Shown here: piece after piece, positions 15,369 to 23,986 of the stretch | How the letters are laid out: each line of letters opens with the position of its first letter | Numbering within the stretch: the first letter of the stretch is position 1 | IMG/VR virus record: IMGVR_UViG_3300030451_001452 | Location: 1-34,829 of that record | Source of the DNA: a virus | DNA: 34,829 nucleotides | Direction: 5' to 3' (one strand) | Program-made: the position numbers and the translations under genes | Notes under the pieces: model-generated | The model's database searches: none | Told to the model about the DNA's origin: nothing | Seen by the model: the letters and a program-made list of their open reading frames with translations, nothing else

Positions 15369-17973
15369 CAAACGTATTAGACCTTCTCATTATAGCCAAT
15401 ATAGTCATAGGTAGTGGTTGGTTCTGTTGCACCACTAATCTTGCATCATTGTCATACCCTGACGGGAAAAAAACTTCTTTATCACCTGTAAACAAAGGAA
15501 TGGCAGTATCCATGTCCATGCTACTGTCTCTAAAAGGTATGCGATCAAGCTCTGTTGTACTTGGGCCTACTTCTGCACCTACCGTGTCTAAAAACCTAAC
15601 AGTCACACCATGAATACGCTTTACCTTACCCTGTGAAACACCATCATCACCACCAGCTTCAAGACGCAATGTCTCTATGAGAGATGTATAATTATATCCA
15701 ATATGAACTTTGGATGCGCTTCTATCCAAAGTAATTTTGCCTCCCGACACAGTTTTGTCTGCATGAGTTGAGCCATCTGCTAAGATCTGCACTGTTTCGC
15801 CTTCGAGATGATTTAGGCTGCTAATAGTTGTTGTGGCAGAACCGTCATATGTCAGCCCACTATCTACAAAAAATGCGTTTTTGCCGTCTGTGCCAAAGTT
15901 AATAGTCTTCATGAAACAGATATGACGCACAGTAGCCCCGTTGATAGTGCGTTTTACAGATAGGTATAAAGTGTCCTCAGTGCCTTCAGAAATCGTTGTA
16001 ATGCTCTCTACGGTAGCTGACCCCCCTAATGGATGAGTATGCCATCCCACGGCGTTATTTGCCCGATCATAGGTCAGTCCAATGAGCCTTCCATCTGTAT
16101 GCACAAACCATAAAATAAGTTCTGGTTCTTGCTGCCATACCATATCCGTAACCCCAGAACGGGTAATGTGGTCTGCTAATATAGATAACTCGATTCCTAA
16201 CAAACCATCTGTGTCCAAATCAAAAGTAATTTCCTTAACTTTTTCCTGTCCTTTTTGGATTAAAATAGTTGAGTTGCCAGCCCGTAATGGACGTATATCT
16301 GATGTGCCAAAGGTAGTCTCACGCAACACATTAACATTGGTTGGCGTAACAGGCTGCGTTCCCTGCCCACCAGACAGCGTAAACTCTGCGCTAGTTGTTA
16401 GTATTTGTAAAAAACGTGCTGGTAATAGGTGCTTGATAACGTTGACCTGATCTGATGCAATTGTAAAGTTCACTGCGTCATCATCATTAGTACCTGGTGT
16501 ATGGTTTTCGAAGTCTGCGCTTACTGAACCAAAGATAGTCTGTGGTTGGCCTACAGTGCCAGCAAAGTATAGACGTTGCTCATAGAACGCTACGGCCCTT
16601 GGAAACTTCTGATCACCGCCAAACGCTCCTAATGCCCAACGTGTATTTGCATTACTAGACCCAACAACACTATCAGGCAATCTTGAGTTACCATATTGGT
16701 CTTCGTGAACTTTTGCGGTAACAACAGTGGCACTTGTAAAACCAGTGATTTCTACATGACCATGCGTATCATGCAGATATTCCCAGTTAATTGAACCATA
16801 TGTTTCAGTTCCTTCTAAATGTACAGGCGGCGTGTTGCCGGAAGTTTGTGTGCTGCCTGTTGCTTGCTTGTAAACATGACCATCAAATCTAACTGTTGCA
16901 TTATTTGCGTAGCTAGTGCTTGCAGCCCATTCATCGTGTTCAATCTCTAATATTTCACGAAATCTTATATATCTACCCACATCGTCACTGCTAAACAAAT
17001 CGGCAGATGCTGTGATGGTTAGCCCAGTTCCTGTCGCCCCAGATGAATACAAGGTTGTAGTTGTGTCGTTTTCATCAAGCCAAGGGCCGTCAATAAAATC
17101 GATGTCTGTCAAGGTAAACGATGAGGCGGTTGTGCGAGTAAGTTTGGCTGGCTCATGGTCTTTGTGTGCAAGAAACAACACATCAGCAGACTGAGCATAA
17201 TTAATCTCAAAACACTGTGCTGTTGTATATGTTGTCGTAACTTCTACAATCTTGCCAGATTTGCCGCCAGATGTGTATGTGTCAAAACCTGTCCCATTTA
17301 TGCCAGACAACTCAAACTTAGAAGATGTTGCTGCGCTAGAGGATGTTGATGTTGCTGATGATGTGCCGCCTGTTAAGGTTTCTCCGCTAACAAAAGTACC
17401 CGATATTGTTTTGAGAACCATTTTAGAGCTTGTATTAGATATATACACACCAGTAGCAGAAGATGTACCACCAGTAACTGTTTCTCCAACAGTGTACGTT
17501 CCGCTTACACTACCAATGCTAATCTCAAATCTTGGTATAACCGTAAACTCTTTGTTATTAATTTGGGTCATGCCAACTACGTTGGTAATAAAAACCCTAT
17601 CATTGTCAGAATAGCCGTGACTAGCAGCAGTAACCACAACGGGATTGGCTTTTGTCGCCCCAGTAATATCCTTTTGGGTTTCGGTGAGTATGCCCCCGTC
17701 TTTGTAGAAGCGGATATAATTATTGCCAAACTCAAGGACATAAGCTTGCTCGTCACTATACTCAAAGTTAATTAGCCTAACCTTGCCGCCATCCTTTGAT
17801 GAATTAACGTAATAAGAGCCAGGTCTTCTAGTAACTCCACCTTGAGGAAACACAAGCATATTCTGCACAGTTTGTGCCGCTTCGTTGTATTTCTCTAGGT
17901 CAATTCGGCCTTCCAACCTTGGCGACATTTCACCAGCCCGAAAGTTGGTAACAATAGTCGATACTCTCGCCAT
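15361..17973 (-). CDS. Tail tubular protein B (T7 gp12-like nozzle)
   Basis: This 870-aa protein forms the tail nozzle. It begins STIVTNFRAGEMSPRLEGR, then TVQNMLVFPQGGVTRRPGSY and LEFGNNYIRFYKDGG. The centre carries FPRAVAFYEQRLYFAGT, FTLSGGQGTQP and QEPELILWFVHTDGRLIGLT, all hallmarks of gp12-type proteins. It is about 75 aa longer than T7 gp12. Residues about 151-218 hold two copies of a short beta repeat (GETVTGGTSSAT and GETLTGGTSSAT) inserted between conserved blocks, which roughly accounts for the difference. Confidence 0.92.
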   Translation of the reverse strand: MARVSTIVTNFRAGEMSPRLEGRIDLEKYNEAAQTVQNMLVFPQGGVTRRPGSYYVNSSKDGGKVRLINFEYSDEQAYVLEFGNNYIRFYKDGGILTETQKDITGATKANPVVVTAASHGYSDNDRVFITNVVGMTQINNKEFTVIPRFEISIGSVSGTYTVGETVTGGTSSATGVYISNTSSKMVLKTISGTFVSGETLTGGTSSATSTSSSAATSSKFELSGINGTGFDTYTSGGKSGKIVEVTTTYTTAQCFEINYAQSADVLFLAHKDHEPAKLTRTTASSFTLTDIDFIDGPWLDENDTTTTLYSSGATGTGLTITASADLFSSDDVGRYIRFREILEIEHDEWAASTSYANNATVRFDGHVYKQATGSTQTSGNTPPVHLEGTETYGSINWEYLHDTHGHVEITGFTSATVVTAKVHEDQYGNSRLPDSVVGSSNANTRWALGAFGGDQKFPRAVAFYEQRLYFAGTVGQPQTIFGSVSADFENHTPGTNDDDAVNFTIASDQVNVIKHLLPARFLQILTTSAEFTLSGGQGTQPVTPTNVNVLRETTFGTSDIRPLRAGNSTILIQKGQEKVKEITFDLDTDGLLGIELSILADHITRSGVTDMVWQQEPELILWFVHTDGRLIGLTYDRANNAVGWHTHPLGGSATVESITTISEGTEDTLYLSVKRTINGATVRHICFMKTINFGTDGKNAFFVDSGLTYDGSATTTISSLNHLEGETVQILADGSTHADKTVSGGKITLDRSASKVHIGYNYTSLIETLRLEAGGDDGVSQGKVKRIHGVTVRFLDTVGAEVGPSTTELDRIPFRDSSMDMDTAIPLFTGDKEVFFPSGYDNDARLVVQQNQPLPMTILAIMRRSNTFDA

Positions 17974-17976
17974 AGC

Positions 17977-18573
17977 TTAGAACCTTATATTGATGTATTC
18001 GTCTGCCTGTGGCTGTTCTGGATAACCTTCCATAGCATCCACACCTTTGGCTTCACGCATCCTGTCTGTATAAGCCGCTTGCATAGTCTGAGCCACATTC
18101 ATGCTGCCAGTAATTGCATATGCTGTGACAGCGGCTAATCTGTGTGCAATGGTAGACCGCAACAAACTGTCATATAATTCTGTATCTGTTAGCCGTGAAA
18201 TGTAAATGATTCTACAGCTATCTTCGTTAGACAAGACCTTACGGCCTTCAATCTTGTACATAGTATTGCTGTCATACGCAGCAACCTCATTGTCTACTGA
18301 TGTATTCCAAAATGACAAAACCCTTAAACAGTAAGGGTCAGTAGGCAGGGTAAACTGGCTGGTAAATCCAAATGCCGGAGCATCGCTGTCTTTAGCTAGT
18401 TGCGTTCTTGTAATAGCCACGTTCCAAGGATGTGACCGCAATACATCATCTCTTATCTCCCCAAAGTTTCGATTACATAACCGTGCTTCTTTTGAGTTCT
18501 CAGTTAGAGATGTAATAGTTGATGCACCCAGCAGATCCATCGCTTCATTACAAATATCGACAACAGATGACAT
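17977..18573 (-). CDS. Tail tubular protein A (T7 gp11-like)
   Basis: This 198-aa protein is nearly the same length as T7 gp11 (196 aa). It has the family pattern: an N-terminal ICNEAMDLLGASTITSLTEN, then ARLCNRNFGEIRDDVLRSHP followed by WNVAITR, a central LPTDPYCLRVL and C-terminal helices. It forms the adaptor ring between portal and nozzle. It lies directly before tail tube B with a 3-nt gap. A weak Shine-Dalgarno (CGGAG) precedes the ATG, and a strong hairpin lies immediately upstream (18592-18609). Confidence 0.92.
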   Translation of the reverse strand: MSSVVDICNEAMDLLGASTITSLTENSKEARLCNRNFGEIRDDVLRSHPWNVAITRTQLAKDSDAPAFGFTSQFTLPTDPYCLRVLSFWNTSVDNEVAAYDSNTMYKIEGRKVLSNEDSCRIIYISRLTDTELYDSLLRSTIAHRLAAVTAYAITGSMNVAQTMQAAYTDRMREAKGVDAMEGYPEQPQADEYINIRF

Positions 18574-18591
18574 GACTTGCTCCGATGGGAA

Positions 18592-18618
18592 GGGGGCATT
18601 TCTGCCCCCCTCTTTTTT
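18592..18618. terminator. GC-rich hairpin between head and tail genes
   Basis: A 7-bp perfect stem (GGGGGCA at 18592-18598, TGCCCCC at 18603-18609) closes a four-base loop. On the minus strand, in the direction of the operon, the loop reads GAAA, a stable tetraloop, but the stem is followed by TTCCC and no U-tract. On the plus strand it is followed by CTCTTTTTT, a classic terminator tail. It could be a partial terminator or processing site setting capsid against tail expression, or a terminator of antisense transcripts. Confidence 0.6.
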
Positions 18619-19099
18619 AGTTTACAACGTAATGAATCAGGAATGAAACATCACCAGCAGTGCCGCCAGTTGCGTTGAATGTTATTGCAACGTAGTAATA
18701 ACCTTCATCCGCATTGGAGTCGCCAGCAAGTTCGTAAACCTGTTGACCAGCAGTGTTGATGTCAGCCGCTTCAAAACGAACGTCTGCCATAGCTGCGCCA
18801 TCCGCCACGGTAGTTGCAAAAACATCTTCGTCTTTAACAACGCCAGCAGTTGTGTACAGCCCAACATTGAAAGTACATGAGCCGCCCAGAGCATCAGAGC
18901 CAACAAAAAGTTGGGTAATTGATGCGTTTGCCGGAACTGGCGCAAGCATTACAATGTCGTCATCGGTTGAGTCACCAGCAACCAATGCAACAGTGCCAGA
19001 TGCAACACGAACAACACCATGCAATTCGTGTGCTTCATTTTGAACTTGAGGGGTTGCCTCAAAGTTCGTTACGAGAGTGGAGTTTTTAGTAGTCATCAT
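18617..19099 (-). CDS. Capsid decoration / head fibre-like protein
   Basis: This 160-aa protein of small and acidic residues has beta-strand character (GVVRVASGTVALVAGDSTDD, then ITQLFVGSDALGGSCTFNVG). It sits directly after the major capsid gene, where T7-type marine phages often carry a head decoration protein, and ends GDVSFLIHYVVN. It has a strong Shine-Dalgarno (AAGGAGACTGA before ATG), similar to that of the capsid gene, implying high expression. ATG ATG doubles the start, so the protein may begin one residue later. The role is inferred. Confidence 0.65.
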   Translation of the reverse strand: MMTTKNSTLVTNFEATPQVQNEAHELHGVVRVASGTVALVAGDSTDDDIVMLAPVPANASITQLFVGSDALGGSCTFNVGLYTTAGVVKDEDVFATTVADGAAMADVRFEAADINTAGQQVYELAGDSNADEGYYYVAITFNATGGTAGDVSFLIHYVVN

Positions 19100-19108
19100 T
19101 CAGTCTCC

Positions 19109-19969
19109 TTATGATTCGTCACAGTCGATCTGAACAACCTTGTCTTCTTCCATGCGAGTGCTTCCGATGCTCATGCAGTAGTAGACTTGAGTTGCGTAAC
19201 CTTTGTCGGCACGTTCATCAATTCTTGCACTCACATCTTTACCAATCGCCAAAGCCATGCCGTCTTCTGCCCAAGCAAAGCATGAACGGATGTTGCCAGA
19301 TTTCGCCAAACGGTTTGTCATGATGAAGTTAAAGCCCATGAAGGACTGAACGTCACCTTGTACCAAGGCTTTTACAGTATTGAAGTCGCTGCTGGTGACA
19401 TTTGTGTCTGACAGCAAGTTATCAATCTGGTCTGGGCCTACAGCAATGTAACGTGGGATTGAAGGGTCTACATCTGAAAGATCTAGAATCTTCTTTGCCT
19501 CACGCAACTTGGCTACAGTCAGGTCAGTGCCACCATTTGCAATCTGCTGACCAGCAGGTAGTGCAGTTGATGTTGAGCCTGTCTCACCAGTAAATGCTGT
19601 GCCTGTTGCAGCCGCAATGATCTCATCATCAATCGCACGGCCCATAGCAGCCGCAGCAGCTTGAGCGTAAGATGATGTTGGATCGATGAGCATACGAACC
19701 TTATCCTGATCATCAATCAGATCTGCGTATTCGTAGTCCACAAGCGAAACTCTACGTCTTGCGTGTGGTGTGTCCATCTGCGGTGTATCGCCGTGGCGAG
19801 TTGTGCGCTTTTGCGCTGTTGCTGACCCTACTTGGTCAAAGAAAGCATTTTTGCCCGTCATGGATTCTACACGCACCGCATCACGCAGACGAGAACCCAT
19901 CTGCTGTGATAGCATCTGCACGTTTGCAGAATACTGCTGGACAAATGCTGTGGTTACTTGAGTTGACAT
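19109..19969 (-). CDS. Major capsid protein
   Basis: This 286-aa protein begins with QQYSANVQMLSQQMGSRLRD, the N-terminal helix pattern of this capsid type. It continues with LVDYEYADLIDDQDKVRMLI, a long AAAAAMGRAIDDEIIAAATG helix, RYIAVGPDQIDNLLSDTNV and a C-terminal VQSFMGFNFIMTNRLA. These blocks are familiar from the HK97-fold capsid proteins of marine podoviruses. It follows the scaffold gene and has one of the best Shine-Dalgarno sequences in the operon (AAAGGAGACAGAA-ATG). It is shorter than the T7 capsid protein (345 aa). Confidence 0.92.
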   Translation of the reverse strand: MSTQVTTAFVQQYSANVQMLSQQMGSRLRDAVRVESMTGKNAFFDQVGSATAQKRTTRHGDTPQMDTPHARRRVSLVDYEYADLIDDQDKVRMLIDPTSSYAQAAAAAMGRAIDDEIIAAATGTAFTGETGSTSTALPAGQQIANGGTDLTVAKLREAKKILDLSDVDPSIPRYIAVGPDQIDNLLSDTNVTSSDFNTVKALVQGDVQSFMGFNFIMTNRLAKSGNIRSCFAWAEDGMALAIGKDVSARIDERADKGYATQVYYCMSIGSTRMEEDKVVQIDCDES

Positions 19970-20021
19970 TTCTGTCTCCTTTACTCAATTAGCATTGTCG
20001 TTGATTTGCGGTACGCTACCC

Positions 20022-20234
20022 TTAACGGACGTTCCTAGATTTTTGAGCCTTCGTGCGGCTGTGGTCTTTCCCACTGTCATCAGGACGGCTTGCGCCGCTA
20101 CCCTGTGTAACTACTTTATAATACCTTTCTACCAGATTTTCTGGGTCTTGCATATCCCGTTGCGTTCCAAACTCAACAGCGATACGCAAACACTCTAAAC
20201 GCACTTCAACGTCTGAAAGATCTGTATCAGCCAT
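20022..20234 (-). CDS. 70-aa conserved protein between scaffold and capsid
   Basis: It starts MADTDLSDVEVRLECLRIAV, continues with a likely helix (ENLVERYYKVVTQ) and ends in a polar tail rich in Ser, Arg and Lys. It overlaps the scaffold gene by 8 nt and precedes the capsid gene by 52 nt. Similar helix-plus-polar-tail proteins occur at this position in some marine podoviruses. The VEVRLECLRIAVE helix is amphipathic. Possible roles are a scaffold partner or minor head protein. I do not recognise a domain. Confidence 0.6.
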   Translation of the reverse strand: MADTDLSDVEVRLECLRIAVEFGTQRDMQDPENLVERYYKVVTQGSGASRPDDSGKDHSRTKAQKSRNVR

Positions 20235-21078
20235 GAACCATATCCATCAGCTTTTGCATACGCTCAACTGCTTGCTGCCTACCAAGAACATTCTTACGAT
20301 CCCAGTAAGCGTGAGACTTGTCGTTCATGATTGCATCAATCTCAGCTTGAGCTTGCTGTGTAGTCATCCCAAGTGATGAAGCGTTTTCTGAAATAGTGTC
20401 TTCACTTGTGACTGATGCACGGAAGTCAGCAATGTTAGCAAATGCCTTGATAACATCAGGGTGATTGCCTAGCTTTGTGCCGTCAGCCAACTGCATTTCC
20501 ATAATATTCCCAGCTTCAAACTGATCTACAACCCTTTGTGCAGCCTGTACTTTAGCATCATACTTGTCACCCCACTCCACCTGCAAAGCAGTAGATGTTT
20601 CTTCTATGGCTCTTGCGTTTGCTTCATTCATAGAGTTGAAATCATTTTGCACAGTTGCTCTATAGTATTCCAACACGCCTTGCGCTTGGTCAGGTGTTAG
20701 TCGTAGCTTGTGAGCAATATCTGCATATTCAGCGGCACGTTCTTCTGTAAGCACGTTTCCGTCTGCTGCAATCTGATATTCACTAGGTGTTTCTGGTCTG
20801 CCTAATTTGTCATAAATCCTATCCAAATCCTCATCTGTAGGGTTTACAGGCATTGGTATTTTATCTGCACCAATCAAACGCTGTGCATTTACATAAGACC
20901 TAGCAAGGTTCTCCACATCCTTAATAGGCGATAAACTTGGGTGTTGTCTTAGATCCTCTGGTATTGAATTTAAGAAGTCGTTACCAGATCCGCCTGATGC
21001 AACTTCAGCAGGTGTTTCTATAGTAGAAACTGGTGCTTCTGTAGCTTCAGACTGGACTACCTGTTCTGCTTCTGACAT
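20227..21078 (-). CDS. Capsid assembly scaffolding protein
   Basis: This 283-aa acidic helical protein has an N-terminus rich in Glu, Val and Thr. It contains IPEDLRQHPSLSPIKDVENL and ARSYVNAQRLIGADKIPMPV followed by DRIYDKLGRPETPSEYQIA, the typical scaffold block. The basic, helical C-terminus (LGRQQAVERMQKLMDMVHG) would contact the capsid protein. Length is near T7 gp9 (307 aa). It lies between portal and capsid genes in the usual order and overlaps the Bbp19-like gene upstream by 32 nt. Confidence 0.92.
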   Translation of the reverse strand: MSEAEQVVQSEATEAPVSTIETPAEVASGGSGNDFLNSIPEDLRQHPSLSPIKDVENLARSYVNAQRLIGADKIPMPVNPTDEDLDRIYDKLGRPETPSEYQIAADGNVLTEERAAEYADIAHKLRLTPDQAQGVLEYYRATVQNDFNSMNEANARAIEETSTALQVEWGDKYDAKVQAAQRVVDQFEAGNIMEMQLADGTKLGNHPDVIKAFANIADFRASVTSEDTISENASSLGMTTQQAQAEIDAIMNDKSHAYWDRKNVLGRQQAVERMQKLMDMVHG

Positions 21079-21280
21079 TTGTTTCCTCTTCCATCATGTT
21101 AAATATGTGCAATAGCACGGCTCGTTTGCCCTCTTCAAAGGCTGTAGCATTAGCATCGCCAGCTACATAGCTAGAAGTACGCCAGTTACAACGTGCCTCC
21201 AGATCCTGTAAAACTTTCGCCCCTGCATCTGATGTAAACACATCGTTATACATCAACTTCAACTTAGCTATCTCTTGCAT
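21047..21280 (-). CDS. Bbp19-like small phage protein
   Basis: This 77-aa protein starts MQEIAKLKLMYNDVFTSDAG. It contains VLQDLEARCNWRTSSYV and TAFEEGKRAVLLHIFNMMEE. The spacing of the aromatic F/Y, the LE.RC and the F.EG.R..VL.HI motif matches my memory of the Bbp19 phage domain, found next to portal genes and of unknown function. It overlaps the portal stop by one base. The polar C-terminal tail overlaps the start of the scaffold gene in another frame. Confidence 0.75.
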   Translation of the reverse strand: MQEIAKLKLMYNDVFTSDAGAKVLQDLEARCNWRTSSYVAGDANATAFEEGKRAVLLHIFNMMEEETNVRSRTGSPV

Positions 21281-22866
21281 TACTTTTGTACCATTCTAAC
21301 GGCCTGTGCTGCTTGCGCTGCCGTGTAAACGTCTTCTTGGTCTTGCTGACGCTCCATCATCTCTTGTTGTTGCATAGCTCTTTGTTCACGCTGCTGCTGT
21401 ATCTGTGCATCAGAATTAAGCACAGACTTAGGCACACCCAACGCATCTGTAACGTGCCGCACCAGACCATCTGGGTCTACATGATCACCAACAGGCAACT
21501 GCTGTGACAACGGCAGCAATATTTCAAGAGCCTTCATCGTATTGTTAAGACTGCTTGACTTTTGCGCACGGGCCAACGGTGAAACATATTCAATATCCAC
21601 ATCACGCCCCTGTAGAACCTCTGGTGCTTGCTGTAGCATTTCTGACCGCAACATCAGTGCAAATGTACGATCAATCAACGGACGTAGCATCTCATTCATC
21701 AACCTGCCTAACACAGGACCAATGACACGCATACGCTCTTCCTGACGCTGTATAACCTCTGTAGCTGTCATGTTTGGCGCACCGCCGGACAGCAACTGGT
21801 CAACATAAAACGCAGAACGAATGGCAACACGCCTTTGCTCTTCCATCTGCAAGCCAATAGGAATGTTTGCCCCAACATTCAAAGGTGTAATTGTATCTCT
21901 ACTGCCAGCCCTAAAGAAGTTTAGACCACCTGGATTAGTACGGATCGGGAGGATGAATCCGTCATCCGGCACAAGCAAAGGAGGATCAATTTGCTTTTGC
22001 GCCGCTTGTATGATGGTCTTTGACATCAGATTAAGCATCTTAACGTCAGGCAACGCCACCATAGCAGGTGATCTCCCCATTGTTTCACCAGTTGCCTTCA
22101 AGAAGCGTGGAACAACGTACGGGAACTCTTGGAATCCTTTTACCGATATTGGCATCTTGGATTCCATACAAACATAAACAGAGGCAAATGGCATATTCGC
22201 ACTGTCCATCTTTGCAGGATCACGGTCAAAGCGTGGCATTACAGCATGAAGTATAGTTACTTCATCATCTGGTTTTTTGTCGTAGACCTTACGGATGTAG
22301 TCAGTTACTTGCTCGTAACCAAAACGCAAGATTGCTTGTCTAGCTGGCAACTTGTATTTACGAAATACAGTGTCCACTAAACCATACTGGTTCTCAGATA
22401 TATGAAACTCTGAGATATGGCGTGTGCTGAAACGTAGCTGCCCGTTGTCCATCTCAACAAACATACAGCCTGTGCCAAACACAACGAGATCCACATACAT
22501 CTCATGGATCTCTGTTTCAAAATTTGACTGATTAAACGCACGGATCATTCTCATGCTAGTATCTTCTAGCCACTCTTGGACTTCAGCATCTCTGCCAATG
22601 TCCTGATCCTTCATTGCCAGATGAAACCAAGGTGTTGCCCCACTGGTCAACATCCCATGCAGTGACGCTGATAACAAGTCTACAGCTTGCAGTGCAGTGC
22701 CATCAAAGATTTGCTCCATACGCTTTTCGCCTTTTGTGCGCTTACGCACAATGTCAGCTTTTCGTGGCAGCATATAATCAGCAAGTTCTTGAAAATGAGT
22801 TTGCCAGTTTTCTCGCTGGCCCTCTAAGGCCTCAAACCTTTTGATGATGGCTTTGATGTCATCCAT
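21280..22866 (-). CDS. Portal protein (T7 gp8-like head-tail connector)
   Basis: This 528-aa protein is close to T7 gp8 (536 aa). It begins IIKRFEALEGQRENWQTHFQ followed by ELADYMLPRKADI, then GTALQAVDLLSASLHGMLTS and PWFHL, the standard N-terminal signature. Later blocks are FGTGCMFVE, FPYVVPRFLKATGETMGRSP and MTATEVIQRQEERMRVIGPV. It forms the dodecameric ring at the capsid vertex through which DNA passes. The C-terminus is Gln-rich. The ATG lies 4 nt after the preceding stop. Confidence 0.95.
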   Translation of the reverse strand: MDDIKAIIKRFEALEGQRENWQTHFQELADYMLPRKADIVRKRTKGEKRMEQIFDGTALQAVDLLSASLHGMLTSGATPWFHLAMKDQDIGRDAEVQEWLEDTSMRMIRAFNQSNFETEIHEMYVDLVVFGTGCMFVEMDNGQLRFSTRHISEFHISENQYGLVDTVFRKYKLPARQAILRFGYEQVTDYIRKVYDKKPDDEVTILHAVMPRFDRDPAKMDSANMPFASVYVCMESKMPISVKGFQEFPYVVPRFLKATGETMGRSPAMVALPDVKMLNLMSKTIIQAAQKQIDPPLLVPDDGFILPIRTNPGGLNFFRAGSRDTITPLNVGANIPIGLQMEEQRRVAIRSAFYVDQLLSGGAPNMTATEVIQRQEERMRVIGPVLGRLMNEMLRPLIDRTFALMLRSEMLQQAPEVLQGRDVDIEYVSPLARAQKSSSLNNTMKALEILLPLSQQLPVGDHVDPDGLVRHVTDALGVPKSVLNSDAQIQQQREQRAMQQQEMMERQQDQEDVYTAAQAAQAVRMVQK

Positions 22867-22870
22867 TGTA

Positions 22871-23077
22871 TTATCCTAACAATGTTGTCTTTTGTGTGGT
22901 TGCACCTTGTTTGTTGCCCATAAGTCCAGCAACTTGTGTAGCACCAGCACCTTTGCGGCGTTTTCTTGCCTCACCATACGCCTCCTCAGCCATAGCAGCC
23001 GCCTTGCCCAAATCAGGCTCTGGGGGTGGGGGAGGTGGAGGTGGAGGTGTAACTACCTTTGGTTTCATGAAACCCAT
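22871..23077 (-). CDS. 68-aa polyproline small protein
   Basis: MGFMKPKVVT is followed by nine consecutive prolines and then EPDLGKAAAMAEEAYGEAR, with a basic KRRKGAG stretch and an AGLMGNKQG tail. Short proteins with a PPPP hinge and a KRR region occur directly before portal genes in several marine podoviruses. It may help head-tail assembly. It has a good Shine-Dalgarno (TAGGAGATAGTT-ATG). Low complexity limits any functional claim. Confidence 0.65.
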   Translation of the reverse strand: MGFMKPKVVTPPPPPPPPPEPDLGKAAAMAEEAYGEARKRRKGAGATQVAGLMGNKQGATTQKTTLLG

Positions 23078-23086
23078 AACTATCTC

Positions 23087-23575
23087 CTATCTTTGCGTAT
23101 TACGAACAAGTATGCCTTCACCAAAATCGCCAGCTTGCCCAAAGCGTTTACCTCTGGTGCGCCTTCTGGCTGCGCCTTTCGTCAAGATTTGCGCTGTGCC
23201 AACATCATCATCTACAACTTCTGGTGAGCTTTCCCCTGTATTGATTGGGCTTTGATCATCACCGCCAGTGTCCATCGGAAACATTTTATCCATATCTCTG
23301 GCTGGCCTACCTTCAAAACCAGCACGGATGTTTTCTTGTGCTTGCCTTCCGGCTCTACTCGTAACCCCCTGCCCAGAAGAGGAACGTATAATATTGCCGG
23401 AACTAGAACGAGCAAAAAGACCAACTTGGTCTTCATCTTCAGCCAAACGCATCATAGCTTCTTCTTGCTTGCGCTTTTCTGCCCTAGCTCTTTCCTGTTG
23501 TTGCCGTCTAGAAGGTACAGCACCCCTACCACGATTAGGAGAGCTACTTTCGCTGCCACCGCCACCACCGCCCAT
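23087..23575 (-). CDS. 162-aa low-complexity protein (Gly/Ser/Arg/Gln-rich)
   Basis: It starts with six glycines, followed by Ser and Arg runs. A helical stretch (RRQQQERARAEKRKQEEAMM) comes next, then RSSSGNIIRSSSGQGV, an acidic middle and a basic C-terminus (KGAARRRTRGKRFGQAGD). It looks intrinsically disordered. It lies between the acyltransferase-like gene and the polyproline gene, with a clear Shine-Dalgarno (AAAGGAGT 5 nt before ATG), so it is probably made in quantity. I do not recognise a family; a virion assembly accessory is a guess. Confidence 0.6.
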   Translation of the reverse strand: MGGGGGGSESSSPNRGRGAVPSRRQQQERARAEKRKQEEAMMRLAEDEDQVGLFARSSSGNIIRSSSGQGVTSRAGRQAQENIRAGFEGRPARDMDKMFPMDTGGDDQSPINTGESSPEVVDDDVGTAQILTKGAARRRTRGKRFGQAGDFGEGILVRNTQR

Positions 23576-23578
23576 GAT

Positions 23579-23986
23579 TTACTCCTTTACTGCATGATAA
23601 CCAAGTTTGCGCTTTTCAGTTCTTAACCAAAAGCATTGTCTATACCCCATAGAATATATCAGATTTTTTAAACAACGAAAAGATAAGGTAATATCTCGCT
23701 TACCACCCAGACAAATAAAGTCAACAATCCAGATATCTTTTCCGTTTGCGTAGTAACCGTCTACAGGGAACGTACCAGTTCTTAAATACTCTTGCACATG
23801 ATGTTCTTCTGGGTAAGCAAATGTGGCAAAAAAGAAAATGCTTTCATCATCATTAACGCCATGAACATATTGCCTCAAGTGGATTGGCGTATCTATGTGG
23901 TTTTCAATTGCTTGCTCATTCCACATACAGTGGTACGGGCTATCTTCAACCAGCCTCATAATTTTTGTGTAAGTTTCTTCTGTCAT
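23579..23986 (-). CDS. HlyC/GNAT-like acyltransferase-fold protein
   Basis: This 135-aa protein contains SIFFFATFAYPEEHHVQEYL, then GKDIWIVDFICLGGKRDITL and YRQCFWLRTEKRKLGYHAV. The GxxxWIVDFIxxGGKRD part with the following helix resembles the core of toxin-activating (HlyC-type) and other GNAT-fold acyltransferases. Phages of this type carry such a protein near the terminase. The catalytic His/Asp of HlyC cannot be confirmed by eye. Its start overlaps the terminase stop by 4 nt (ATGA), so it is coupled to packaging genes. The function is unknown. Confidence 0.55.
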   Translation of the reverse strand: MTEETYTKIMRLVEDSPYHCMWNEQAIENHIDTPIHLRQYVHGVNDDESIFFFATFAYPEEHHVQEYLRTGTFPVDGYYANGKDIWIVDFICLGGKRDITLSFRCLKNLIYSMGYRQCFWLRTEKRKLGYHAVKE

